A stretch of DNA of 64,000 bases from Strongyloides papillosus. Its lineage: Eukaryota; Nematoda; Chromadorea; Rhabditida; Strongyloididae. Below the pieces are notes generated by a model that had not been told where the DNA came from, searched no databases, and saw only the letters and a program-made list of their open reading frames with translations. The stretch lies in contig SRSI01000038.1 in the NCBI GenBank assembly GCA_005656395.1, forward strand, positions 1,116,001 to 1,180,000, written 5' to 3'. The translations under genes were made by a program, and so were the position numbers. The first letter of the stretch is position 1. Each line of letters begins with the position of its first letter. Shown here in pieces: positions 49,394 through 61,488 of this stretch.

Positions 49394-50424
49394 TTAGTTT
49401 CTTCTTTTTATTTTCTTCATACCATCAAAGATATCATATTGGCCAGTCAATTTTAAAAGGTGAGATGCTAATTCCGAGTGTTTTATTCCCAGGAATTCTC
49501 TTATTGTTGAAATATCGACTGAACTTCCTCCAGAAGAGTTTATAGTTGCTTCGATTGCACTGACGATAGTAGATTGGGGAAATTCGAAGTCTCCAAGATT
49601 TTCTTTGTCATTGGTATTTGAATATGTTAATGATACGTCAAGTCCTGGTTCTTCTTTTTTTTCTTTTTTGAAGGATGTTGAATGGAGGATTTCGGAACCT
49701 TTACGTTTATTCGAATATGTGTTGGTGGGGTCACTTTGAGTTCTGCGAGATGATAATAAGCTATCTCTGTGGAAGGAGTTTGATGTTTTGTTGGTTGCTT
49801 TTGATTGAGATGTTTTCTGTTCCTCTCCTTCAAGAATTCTAAACTCTACTTGGTTGAATCCATTTTCATTGGGGATTAAATCTATTTTCTTGGTGCTGAA
49901 TAACTTGTGGTCCCAAGCTTTTTCCATGACCTCCATTTCTAGTCTGAATAACTCTTCATATGTTGAAAGATCATCAATTACCAGTATTTCTCTAATAATG
50001 TACCCTTCAATAACTGCACGGTCTACCTTGAATTCTATGAAGAGTAGTAGTCCACTATCTTTGTTTTTTCTTTTGATTTTATTTTCTATGTTGATAATGC
50101 TGTCGTACTAAAAGATTAAGGCTAAAGATAGAAATGAAAGTTAAAACCTACGTCCTCGAAGTCCATTTCTACTTCAATATTCCCTTTTTTTACTTTAGCT
50201 TTTTCATGGTTTTCACTGCAAGACATGCTTTCACATAGGGTTACAGCTCTTAGGACATACATAGTTCCTATACGGTAATAAGGAACTTTCTTTTCTACGA
50301 TTTCTTTAAGTTTAGTTAATTCAATATTGAATCCAGTTCCTGAAGTGTAATTGACATTCCCATTAATGTTCACTTTGAATTGTGTGGAGACATTAGGGAA
50401 TTTGGAGTTTTTAATATTCAGCAT
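49394..50424 (-). CDS. RPA32-like protein A (OB-like domain plus C-terminal winged helix)
   Basis: Exons 50424-50152 and 50107-49394, intron 44 bp (GTAGGT...CTTTTAG, phase 0); 328 aa starting MLNIKNSKFPNVS. Paralogue of gene B at 51.3-52.5 kb: both have FxNVSxQFxVNING near the N-terminus, G(L/I)LLFI(E/S)F near residue 115, and homologous 60-residue C-termini (here IVSAIEATI...TIREFLG...LLKL...YDIFDG, about 268-328). The intron is at the same aligned place. A b-strand-rich N-terminal half, a variable Ser/Lys/Glu linker and a small C-terminal a/b domain is the plan of RPA32 (RPA2), the small subunit of the ssDNA-binding complex. That identity is inferred from architecture and weak motif resemblance. 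The ATG at 50424 is chosen by alignment with gene B; an open extension upstream is hydrophobic and unlikely. TATATATATGCAT lies about 100 bp upstream. Confidence 0.6.
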
Positions 50425-51293
50425 CCTCGATAGTAACAAATATATAATAAAAGAAGAACCCTTTAACTGTATTAATTGTATTAAAATGAAAAAAGAAAAA
50501 GAATGAAAAAAGTTGTGTATAAATGCATATATATAGACAAACATTCTTTTGGATCTCATCATTTTCCATGTCATTGTTTTTCATCTCAAACCAAAAACCA
50601 AACTATCATTTATTTTTGGTGACTCGAATCAATCATTTGTTAGATTAATGGTTTGCCAAGTTAGTCATCAATAATATATATAAATAGTATATTCATTCAA
50701 TTATTAGAATTTGTTCTATTTGTTCTAATTTTCGTGTTTGTTATACGTTCATGTTAAATTGTTAAACTAAAGAAGATAAGGAATGGGTCTATTTGTAAAA
50801 ATGTTAAAATTTGTGTATTGGTAATATATATCTAAACGTAATTTATAGTGATAAAGAATTTCTTTTATTGATATTTGTAAAATTCATACTTTTTTACCAT
50901 ATCGATATTTATAAAATTCATATTTTTTTCGCTAATACTATAAATTAATATTTTGATAAGATAAAATATATATATATTTTAAATTGATTAATTATTCTTA
51001 TCTTTCACTTTTTCAAATTGCTAATAAACACTTTACAAATTAAGAAATAAAATTTCTAACTTTAGGCAAAATATTTAAGGAAACAAAAAAGATAATAGTG
51101 ACCTTTTTTGTCTTTTTGCTATTACTAAGCAATTCCTAGAAATGGCGCCAATTTTGTGTTGATTATTAAAGCTTTCAAATCAATAGCAAAAAAATGTATA
51201 TTATATTACGTAAAAAAGTTGTAAGTTTTTTGTTTCTATTTTTGTTTTTATTTATTTATCTTTTAATTATCAAATTAAATATTGAGTTGTAGT
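50425..51293. promoter_or_regulatory. Divergent intergenic region between the two RPA32-like genes
   Basis: Head-to-head spacer with the upstream regions of both paralogues. 50.63-50.96 kb is homologous to 63.68-63.98 kb (shared phrases such as 'gttagattaatggtttgc', 'gtcatcaat', 'catgttaaa', 'aatttataatgacaaa' in slightly different forms). In both places the block lies upstream of a minus-strand gene. Confidence 0.5.
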
Positions 51294-52542
51294 ATGTTCT
51301 CTAATGTTTCTAAGCAATTTGATGTTAATATTAACGGTATTGATTGTTATAACAATGGTACTGGTTATAAAATCAGCCTGGATGAACTTAGTAATCTTCT
51401 CAATAAAGATATTGGTTGTTTTCTTGTTGGTGGTTTGAAAATTACAAGATTTGAGACGATAGCAAGCAATATGTTTTTTAAAAACAATTTTGAGGAAGTC
51501 ACAGTAAAAGATGGTATCTCTGAAGTAAATGTAAAAATTATAAAGGTAGGTGAGAATTCACGTAAGGATTATTTTTATATTTTGATTTTCTTAGGAAGAT
51601 GTTAAAGAGTCGGTGAAGAAGATATATATGGATAATAATTATGGTGGGATATTATTGTTTATTTCATTCAATTTATTAGAAGGAGTAGTTGGTAATCTTT
51701 ATTTAGATGAAATCTACATATTGAATGATTTCGCAGTAGCTTCTGAAATTTTTAAATTGGAAATTAGTCTAGTAAAGAGGGCTTTAAATGCTAACCTTTT
51801 CAATTGCACAAGTTTTAGTTATCTTTCTCAGGAGAATGGATTTTGTAAAGCAGTATATGAGAAATTGAATAGTGATAAAAATACTTCAGAATTGCTACAG
51901 ACGAATGAGGGTATAAGAACTTCGTTTTGCATTAATAGATATGGAAAATCTAATAGTACTATAAATATTTCAAATTTACCACAGTCGGGCGGTTGTAAGG
52001 AAGCTACGGTTTGTAATATATATGAAGAATCTGATAATGATAAAAATACTTCAGAATTAACAGAAACGGATAAGAATACGAGAACTTCGTTCTGTAATAT
52101 ATATGGGAAATTTAATAGTTCTGGAAGTGTTCCAAATTCACCTCAAATGGATGAATGTATAAAAACTTTGTTTTGCAATGAAAATATTCCTGAAACTCCC
52201 CGTTCTAGAAGAGTTAATAACATGTTGGATACATGTACACGAAAGCGTAGGAATTTGGAAATGCATTCACATTCTCCATCTTGTGTAAAAAAGAAGAAAT
52301 TATCTTCAGAATCTCCGGAGATATTAAGTCAACATGTTGATAAGGATGTATACTCATTGCAAACATCAGATGTAATAAGAGCCATCGAGTATGGAATTGC
52401 TTCATCAAAGAGTGGTGAGGTTAGGATTGAAACTCTTAGAATTTTTTTGGGGGCACGTAAATTGGAGTTCGCTAGATTTCTACTTAAGTTAGTAGATAGA
52501 TACGAGCTAATTGATGAATTTACTAAGATAGTGAGGAAATGA
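51294..52542 (+). CDS. RPA32-like protein B (OB-like domain plus C-terminal winged helix)
   Basis: Exons 51294-51545 and 51595-52542, intron 49 bp (GTAGGT...TTCTTAG, phase 0, same aligned position as in gene A); 399 aa starting MFSNVSKQF. The N-terminal about 145 residues match gene A (VNING, GGILLFISF, LYLDEIYILNDF, EIFKLE). The linker is longer and holds two tandem 55-residue repeats starting DKNTSEL (about 178 and 233), each with a TSFCN-like core; then a basic patch (about 296-320) and the C-terminal domain (VIRAIEYGI...TLRIFLG...LLKLVDRYELID, about 341-399). Divergently transcribed from gene A. Function inferred as a small ssDNA-binding-complex subunit. The repeats and divergence from A suggest specialisation. 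Confidence 0.6.
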
Positions 52543-52573
52543 ATATTTATCTTATTTATTGTGTTTATCACAA

Positions 52574-52747
52574 TATAAGTGAAGAACTATTTGATATAAG
52601 TTCTGGTATTAATGGTTTTATTTTGTTGGTATATAAGTGGAGAATTGTTATATATAAATTCTAGTGTTAGTGGTTTTGTTTATTGATGTTATAAGTGGAG
52701 AGTTATTTGATATAAATTCTGGTGTTAAATGTTTTATTTATTGATAT
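52574..52747 (+). repeat. Three 58-bp tandem repeats, each with a small hairpin
   Basis: Units at 52574, 52632 and 52690, in the 3' flank of RPA32-like gene B. Each contains a stem AGAACT/AGTTCT, AGAATT/AATTCT or AGAGTT/AATTCT. The bases differ between units but pairing is kept (one C-G to T-A swap and one G-T wobble). Confidence 0.75.
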
Positions 52748-53014
52748 ATATGTTGAATATTTATTATAATAAAAATTAGATTATCTGTTTCCATTTTTTG
52801 TTCGGTTTAATATGTCTTAAATAAAGAGTGATATTAATTATTAATCAATTATTGAAACTAACAAATATCTGTACACAAGATAATAAACATCACATACTTA
52901 TGAAGTATTAGTAAATAAATATCTTAAGTTTTTAAATGTGAAAAATTATTCTTATAAATAATTTTGGGATTTTGTCATAATTATTATATTTTTATTTCAT
53001 TAATGAGTAAATAA

Positions 53015-53745
53015 TAAGTGAATATTCTTTTATTATAAGTTTATTGCTTTATTAATAAAAATATTCGGTAATAAAAGTGGTAAATTTGGAATGTCTCAAG
53101 TCTTCATAAAATGATTACTTTAGGATTCTATTTTATAAAGTGGTGTTTTATAAAGTGAAATAGAAAATAACAATATTTTTAAAAGAATATTTGCATATAT
53201 ATATATGTACGTACTTTTTTCATTTTATCGTTATGTTTGTAATGTTATTTTGTAGATAAATAAATAAATATTTTTTTATTATAGGTTTATTGTTTTGTTA
53301 ATAAAAATGCCTAATATTAAAAGTGGTAGATTTTGGAATGTTTTAGATCTTCATAAAATGATTGTATCAGGATTTTATTTCATATTTTGGTGTTCCATAA
53401 TATGAAATAGAAAATAATAATGTTTTTAAAAAGGTATTTGTATGTATATGTATGTATTTTTTTCATTTTATTATTATGTTTGTAACATTATTTTGTAAAT
53501 AAATAAATATTTTTTTACTGTAAATTTATTGTTTTATTAAAAATATCTAATATCAAAGTAGTAGATTTTAGAATGTCTTGAGTTTTTATAAAATGAATAT
53601 ATGTCAAGATTCTATATTATAGATTAGTGTTTTATAAAATAAAATAGAAAATGATAATATTTTTAAAAGAGTATTTATATCTATATATGTGTGTGTGTAT
53701 TTTTTTCATTTTATTGTCGTGTTTGTAGTATTATATATTAAAGTT
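53015..53745 (+). repeat. Three tandem repeats of about 240 bp with internal hairpins
   Basis: Units start near 53015, 53261 and 53501 and share 'gtttattg.ttt.ttaataaaaat', 'ggaatgt.t...tcttcataaaatgatt', 'gaaatagaaaataa.aat.tttttaaaa' and 'tttttttcattttat'. In the second unit ATTTCATATT (53377) faces AATATGAAAT (53399); units one and three carry related inverted repeats (TTCTAT...ATAGAA). They lie between RPA32-like gene B and the 3' end of the Helitron gene. Confidence 0.7.
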
Positions 53746-53977
53746 ATTGAATTTTTTTATTTATATATAATTATTTTTGTTAAGATATTTATTTTATATA
53801 TAGATAAAGAATATTAATAATAAAGTTGTATATTATTATTATGTTTTATTATAACGTAATATATATATTATCTCTAATTAAAATTAAATAATATGTAATT
53901 TAATGAATTTATATACAAATTTAAGTCTGAAAAAATTTATCTTTTAATTTTAAATATATAATTTATGATTTTATTAT

Positions 53978-56900
53978 TTATAAATTGTTTTCTTCTCCAT
54001 ATGAAGTGTAGCTAATCATGTCTGTAGGTTTTAAAGTGTTCCAATTTTCTAATGTAACGACATTTTTCTCATTTGGTATATTGTAAGATTCAATGTTCAA
54101 TTCTTTAATATATAGGTTATTTGAGTGTTTAATTCTACTTAAAGCCACATAAAGCAATCCTGGTGTTTGTGATATTTTATTATCTTTGTTCATTGGAAAA
54201 TGGATAATAGCTGTTGATAAAGTTAGTCCTTGGCTTTTATGGACAGTTGTACAATGGGCTAGTTGTATTGGTATCTGTAATCTTCTCATTAAGCAATCAC
54301 CACATACGAAGAAGTGCCAAGATGGAGGTATAGAGACAACTTTACTTGTCTCAAACAATCTTATTTTAATTTCACTTATGTCACTAGCCATTATTTTTTT
54401 TTCTTTATCAAAGTTAGGCTTAAAGATAATATCTTCAATTACACCACGGGCTCCATTACAGATATTTTTATCAAGATCTAGATTTCTCTTTATCATCACA
54501 GTACTACCTTTACATAATAGTAATTTTTCATCTAGTCCACTTTCGTTTCTTTTTGTTTTTTTCTCATAGACTATTAATAGTTCTTCTAGTGCATCTAAGG
54601 TTATGTCTAGTAATGGTGGTCCTGTGATTTGGTTTTCTTTTCTTAACCAAATTCTTTGATATGAATCTTTTGTCATTGTTGCTACATCTCTACAATGAAT
54701 AATAAATAGATCTTTATTGTTTTTTCTGGCAAATTCGGTTACTATTTGGTTATTAATTGAATCGACATCTTCGTTTCTCGGAGTTAGAACTACAGGATCG
54801 ATATGACCATCATTAAGGGCTTTGAAGTATAAATCCACAATAGATAGATTATTAAATGTACGTGATTTAATAATAGATAATAGATTTTCACTTATATTTC
54901 CCTTTCTTATATTACTTAAGGCTAATGCATAGTCAGGATCAATTTTTTGACGATTATTCTCAACCAAAGGAATAAAGTTAAAATTTATAAACGCACTTCT
55001 TGGTCTATACATACTATTAAATTGTGCATCGAACTTTATCTTATCTATTTCTTCATAAAACATTTGTGCATCCTTCAATGTTTTTTTTACTGGTGGTAGT
55101 TGTAGTAAGTCACCAGTGAATAAACAGTTGAGGTTTCCAAATAGTGTACCACTATCACAATTTAATGCTTCATTTATTCTATAATTAATAGCATATAGCA
55201 TTGAAGCGTCGACCATACTGATTTCATCTATTATTAACAGTTGGACATTTTTTAAGGCTCCAGATAATCTAGACTTCTCACTAAAGTTTAATGGCTTCAA
55301 TTTCACTTTTAATTTAGACTTTGATATTGGCAAACAAAAAAGTGAATGAATTGTTCTTCCACTTATATTTATGGATGCCACACCAGTTGGAGTAACTTTT
55401 AAGACAAATGGCTGATTTTTAGTTTCTGGAGTAGTCATTGTAATTCTTATAGCAATGGTTACTGAAGCAGCTAAGACATTTATCATAAAAGATTTGCCAG
55501 TTCCACCGGCTCCATCACAAATTATTCTAGTTGGTGTAAAAGGCATGTTGTTATTTATAGCATCAAATCTTTCCAGACTCTTCTTGTACAGTAGATCATA
55601 TATCAAAGCTTGTTGAGTGTTCAACATTGATATTGATTTTTTTAAGTCTTCCTCATCTTTAAACTTTTTTACTGGATCTGTGAAACCATCGTTACGTGCT
55701 TCTAGTCGTTGGAAATTATTGCCATCAAAATCGAGTATTTCTTTATATTTATTATATAATTCTTTCTTATATAGTGAGAATTCCTTACTTGCTAGATGTT
55801 TTTTTACATATGAATTACATATTCCTATCAGTATATTAATATCGTTATATGTTTGAATATGATTTGCTTTAATATACTCCATGTAATCGGAAAATATTTT
55901 TTTACAGTCATGTTTGTCAGTATCAATTTCTTCTCTTCTTGGTACAAATAGTCTACAATATCTAGCATATATATCTTGTTCTACTTTTTCATCAGGATAT
56001 TCATGACCTTCTTCGATAATACTCATATGTTTAAAGAAGTCCAGTAAAGTTATTTTCTGTGGCACTAGGTGAATTTTAGAATTTTCTAATTCTTGCATAG
56101 TAGTACCGATGGGGAATGTTATTTCTCTGGAGAACTCAAAACATGGACTACTGATATGTCGTTTGCTCCAATTTTTGGTAACATAATTGTATATATTACC
56201 ATATTTATCGGTAGAATGTCCATTGAAATATTTTTCTTTTAGATTACTATTAAGTTCGTTAAAAGATAATAATAATGTATTATAGTCAAAATCATCTTTA
56301 AGTTTGACTTTACATGTAGCAGATATACGACGTGGTGAGAAGTTTGCAAAAAATGAAAACAAACATACTTCTTCTAATAGTGGAGGACGTGCAAAGTAAT
56401 AATTATCATACATATTTGTTGCAGCTTTAATATTATCTGAATCTTTTTCTTTATATAAATGTCGTGTTCTGTTATCAGATCCAGATGTGTTAATATTAGT
56501 AACTTTCAAGCTGGTATAATGTGAGTTAGCTGATCTTGCAATGTCGATTACCTCAGTATATGCTTGAGGACGCAAGTGCATGCCGTACATCAAATGGAAA
56601 AGTTTTGATGAAACACTTTTGTTATTTGATTTCATTGCAGTATCGAGATACTCGGTCACTTGGTCATTATTACTCAGCGTGTTCTTGCTAACATATTTAG
56701 AGGCGTAATTGACAGCTCCAACATTACTAAAGTTTAAAGCATTGGGTTGGAGGTCAACATTTCCTAACCAAATCATCTTAATATGTGGATTGTATTGGTT
56801 TATCTCTGTTTCGTTTTCCATCCTTCTAAGTATGTAGCTTTTCTGAGTTTTATTTGAAAACTTCAACATGCTTTCAACATCATCATTTAGTTTTAGTATT

Positions 56901-59900
56901 TTTGTTTTGTAGGAAGGTTTTTTTGGGAAGCCAAATCTACATCTTGCAGTATAGCACTTATCATCTTTAGATTGTGGGTTTTTCTTCTTAAGTGATTTTC
57001 TCTTCCTACAGTAATGAAGCTTGCAAACATGTCGTTGTTCATTTAGTATTTGTTCCGTAAAAGTAGTATCATTTGATGATGTGTACAAACTTGTCGTGAT
57101 ATATTTATCAATAAATTCTGCTACTTTTTCTTTATCTTTATAATCGAGTTCCATTCCCTCGTCAGTCCATAGCAACATGTGTACGTGCGGGGTTCCACGT
57201 TGTTGATATTCTATTTTATAGTAGTAGAAAATCACCTTTCCTAATACAGAATCAGCTGATTTAAGATGCTCCAAAACTATTTCTAACCTTTTTTCAAATA
57301 TTATATTTAGAATATAAGGGTCTTCTTCAATACCACGCTTTAAGTCAAATGATACATTTTGATTCGTATGCAGTAATTTATAAGCATTTATTAATTCATT
57401 CCACTGGTGTTCTGAAGGATTTAACGTCAAGAACCAAGTTGGTGAACCAATGTAAGTTTCTATGACGTTTAATTTGTTTGTAACATCATGCCAGTATGAG
57501 TCAGAAATTTTTATTTTTCTAAAGATTCTCATTAGTTTTCCTTCCCTAGATGCTGCTAGTGAATCTTCAACTGTCATAGTATCGCCAATTTTCATATTTC
57601 CGATCATGCGAATACAGTTGACAGCATCTTTTTTTTGCTCAGTCTTTGATAGAGCCATTATTAGTTGGCATTCTTTTGAAAATCTTCTCTGCGCTTTTGA
57701 CATTAATGTTTTCAGATACTCCTTATTTGTCAACTTGATTCTTCTTGGATAGTCCAATCCAAATCTTGCATAAGGAAAAATGTACGGAAATGCTTCATAC
57801 ATTTTTTTTGACATGTCTAGTTCAGAATCATTCCAATTAATTTTTAAGTGTTGTTTAGTAAATACTGCTAATGGATCAAAGTTTTCATCTTCATCGCGTG
57901 ATGATTCGAGAAAAAATGATTCAAATTCAGAGCGTTGAATATACTGTTCGAAGTTAAAAATTCTTTCATTGTCATATGGATCAGCGCCATTCTTTATATC
58001 ATCGCTTGAAAGGTTTTTATTTGATTTACGCATAATTTTCTTTCTCATATTGTCAGGTAAATTATTTACCACATATTGTCTTCTGGGACTGACATCATCG
58101 ATAAAAGCAAATTGTGGTTGAACAAAGTTAGTATTAAATTCCTCGATTGATGATGGAATGACATCATCTTTATATAGTGGGTTGTTTTCTATAAACCATC
58201 TGTATGCTTCAAAAGTCTTTTGTAAATCAACCAGGTTTTGAGTTCGTAGTCGATATTGAGATTTATTTATGATTATTATATACCGTTTACCAAATGTTAA
58301 TAGATCGTTAAATGCCTTTTGTGAATTTACTTTAATACTAATAGAGTAGCCAGATATACAGTTCATTTGAGATCTGACGTTTTGGTTGACATTGTTGATA
58401 GCAAATATTGATTGGACAATCCATCTTTTTTGTAAAATTAATTTTTCAAATTGGTTTAGATTTTGGATAATATCAGGAACTTTATCACAGTATAGTCCGT
58501 TCCTCACCGAATACTTAGTTATTCCTAATGGATTGTTTCTTAAATTCTTTTCCATTGAACCGTGGTAGCAATCATTACACAAATAAATTTCTTCTTTGTT
58601 TAGAAATGGATGATTTGTATCAATTTTTGAGTATATATCTGCTGCGGTTTCTATAGTTGAATAGTCTACTGAATTGTCCGATGTGTTTATGATATTTATT
58701 ATTCTATTGTATATTTTTTTATCTTTTTTTAAATTTCTCATATTTGAAATATTTATACGTTCACAGAGAACACACATCCTAAGTTTAATATTTGCTATTT
58801 CGCTTTTTACTCTTTGTATAACTTCTCTGTATTGATCCAAACTTATCTCGTTTGAATGCATCGGCTCTTTGTCAATTACAGCAGATTTTAATATGGCGCT
58901 AAACCCTTTAAAATTCATTAAGTTTGGATCAGATCTATTTCTATTAAAGCAAATAAGCCAATCCAATTGATATTTTACTTCCTTTATTCTCATCACTAAA
59001 CCTCTAATTCTTGAAAAACATCTTCCAAGTTTATTTAAGTATGTAAAAATTTTATTATCTTCAATATACTTAATAATTTTGTAAATTGTTTTAATGTTGT
59101 TATCTTTTCTTTGAAAAGCAATAAATATAGCAATAATATCTGATAAATAATTGGTGGGTTTATTAAATTCACAATCTTCGTTACAGCATCTCGCAAGCGT
59201 TGTATATTTTATTAATCGCTGTTGTTCTAAAGTTAGTTCTTGTAATGGAATCTCGTATTCATCTCTTATATCATTCATTATTGACTCTTCATCAAGTACA
59301 AATATATTATTATTTACATTTAAATTTCTTGTAATATTTGAAGAAAGTACGTTGTTGATCAATTGTTTAATGTTTTCTTTACGTTTTTCTTTTGGTAAAG
59401 CAGCTAAAAGATTTTTTAGAACTTCATTGTAATATGTAATGTCGTACGAATATTGGCTTGTGGATCGAAATATTCTTGACACTACAGAGAAAATTATATA
59501 AATAAGTTCGAAATTCTTAATGTCTTGACTTCTTGTATATAGGTGATAGCGATATCCACCAAGGAAACGATTTAGATATCCATAACTGTCTTCTTCAATA
59601 TTACTATTGTCTTTCGTGAATGGAATAGGTGCGTTCTTACAAAAATTAATTCCAATAAATCTTGACTGATATAGCGTTTCAGTGCGTATATAATCATATC
59701 TTTGACTATCTTTTCTACGATCTACTATTGATTTTGGCATTTGAGGAATATTGGGTACATCAATATTATAACTTCTCATTTTTTCTGCTAAATCAATTGA
59801 TTCTTTAATTACTAAATTAATCATGCGTAATTCATTTTCTTTTTTTAGATTGTAATAATTCAAAAAATTATAATTAGTAAAATCCTTTTCCATACTTTCT

Positions 59901-61139
59901 TTGTATTCGTCTCTTTTTTTTTCTTTTTTATTAAGTGATTTATCTTTTTGTTCTTTATTGTCTTCATTAATTAGATTATTATCATTAATTTCATTATCTT
60001 CCTGCTCTATTAGTACATCCGACATTTCATTATTATGTGTGAATCTATCCAAATCTTCAGAATAGCCATATGTGTTTCTTACAATATGGTCAATATTAAA
60101 ATTTTCTGAATTTAAAGGTATTGATATAGAATCATCTAGATTTCTATCATTATTATCTAATTGATTTTCAAGTATTATATCCTCATCAATAAAGTTATCA
60201 TAATATCTAAAAATTTTAATAGATTAACAATCAAAATATAGTAGACTTACTCATAAAGTTCATCATAGTCAGAGTCATCACTTATAACAAAATTAGGATC
60301 GTTTTCTATATCATATTCATTTTGAATATTTGATATCTTATCGCTGAAAAAGTATAAATATCGAAATCAAATAAATTAAACTAAAACAGTTTATACTAAC
60401 TCTATAGGGTAATCATTTTCATATATTTCTGAATCTGAATTGCATAAGTTGAAATTATCTCTCTCGTTAATTTCTAAATCATAAAAATTTGAATTATCTT
60501 TTTCATTAACAAATTCAAATTCCTCTTGTATTGTAGTATCAATATCACTAAAAAGTATTATTATAGATTCTTTTATTAAGCTTACTTATCATGATCATGA
60601 TTGTCATTAACTAAATAATTATCCAAATCTATCTCATCATTAACAGTAGTATCATTTTGAGTATTGATGGTTCTATCATTATTTCTAGTTATTTCTGTTG
60701 AATTTATAATTTCTGCAGGACTTCTAACATTATCATTAACAGTAGCATTGTTTTGAGTATCGACAATTCTATTATTATTTCTAGTTGTTTCTGTTGAATT
60801 CATAATTTCTGCAGGATTTCTAACATTATCATTTACTAGAGAATCGTTATATGAATTATTGTTCATTATGAATTGTATAAATTGATAGAAATCGTTGCAA
60901 TTAGCTTGGCATAATAAATTTGAAGAATTCACATATCTTCTATAGAATTGATCAACTTCATAATATTTACTCTTTAGTTCTGAATCATTAAGATATGGTG
61001 GTATAGATATGCCGAAATATTCACATAGTTTAATAATTCTAGTACTTTCTTTACTTCTATTTCTTAATCTTCTTCTACATCTTATCAGACGTCTGATTTC
61101 ATTTTCGTTAAAAGTTTGTGGTCTAGAATTTTCTGACAT
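53978..61139 (-). CDS. Helitron Rep/helicase (RepHel), four coding exons
   Basis: Exons 61139-60586, 60547-60401, 60343-60251 and 60206-53978; introns of 38, 57 and 44 bp (GTAAGC, GTTAGT and GTAAGT donors; TTTAG, TTCAG and TTTAG acceptors). Each junction is phase 2 and the joined frame gives 2,340 aa. A 53-bp 5'-UTR intron probably precedes the ATG (61193-61141). The first 350 residues are polar and acidic with no known domain. Zinc-binding-like CVLC/CNDC and CYTARCRFGFPKKP precede the HUH nuclease motif GTPHVHMLLW (near residue 1268) and the Tyr motif NYASKYVSKN (near 1430), which nicks and transfers DNA in rolling-circle transposition. The C-terminal Pif1-type helicase has GAGGTGKS (near 1830), LLIIDEIS (near 1926), GDLLQLPPV, HKSQGLTL and LYVALSR. 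No frame break: potentially active. Confidence 0.92.
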
Positions 61140-61488
61140 ACTAAAAACAAATTAGTAATTAGTCTTATAGTTCTAATAGTGAAATAAATATACCTTAGAA
61201 TTTAACAAAGAAAAGTATGCTAGCAATGTATAATCAAGGAAAATTAAATAATGAGAGTTTAGAATTTCAATTTATTCTGAATTTAAATAGTCAATTTTTA
61301 GTTAACCGTTTGTTAATACATTTTTAATATTAACAATGTATTATAACATGAATTATACAACAGTATACTTCTATATAAGACGAGTTTAAATAATAGTTAT
61401 TATTAATATAACTTTATAACATAAAAACATTAATAATTATTATAATTAACACAACTTTATAGCATAAGAATTTAAGTATTTATTATGA

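Noticed and set aside
49627..49833. Second frame on the minus strand inside RPA32-like gene A
   Set aside because: Overlaps the better supported exon, which is backed by the paralogue and splice sites.
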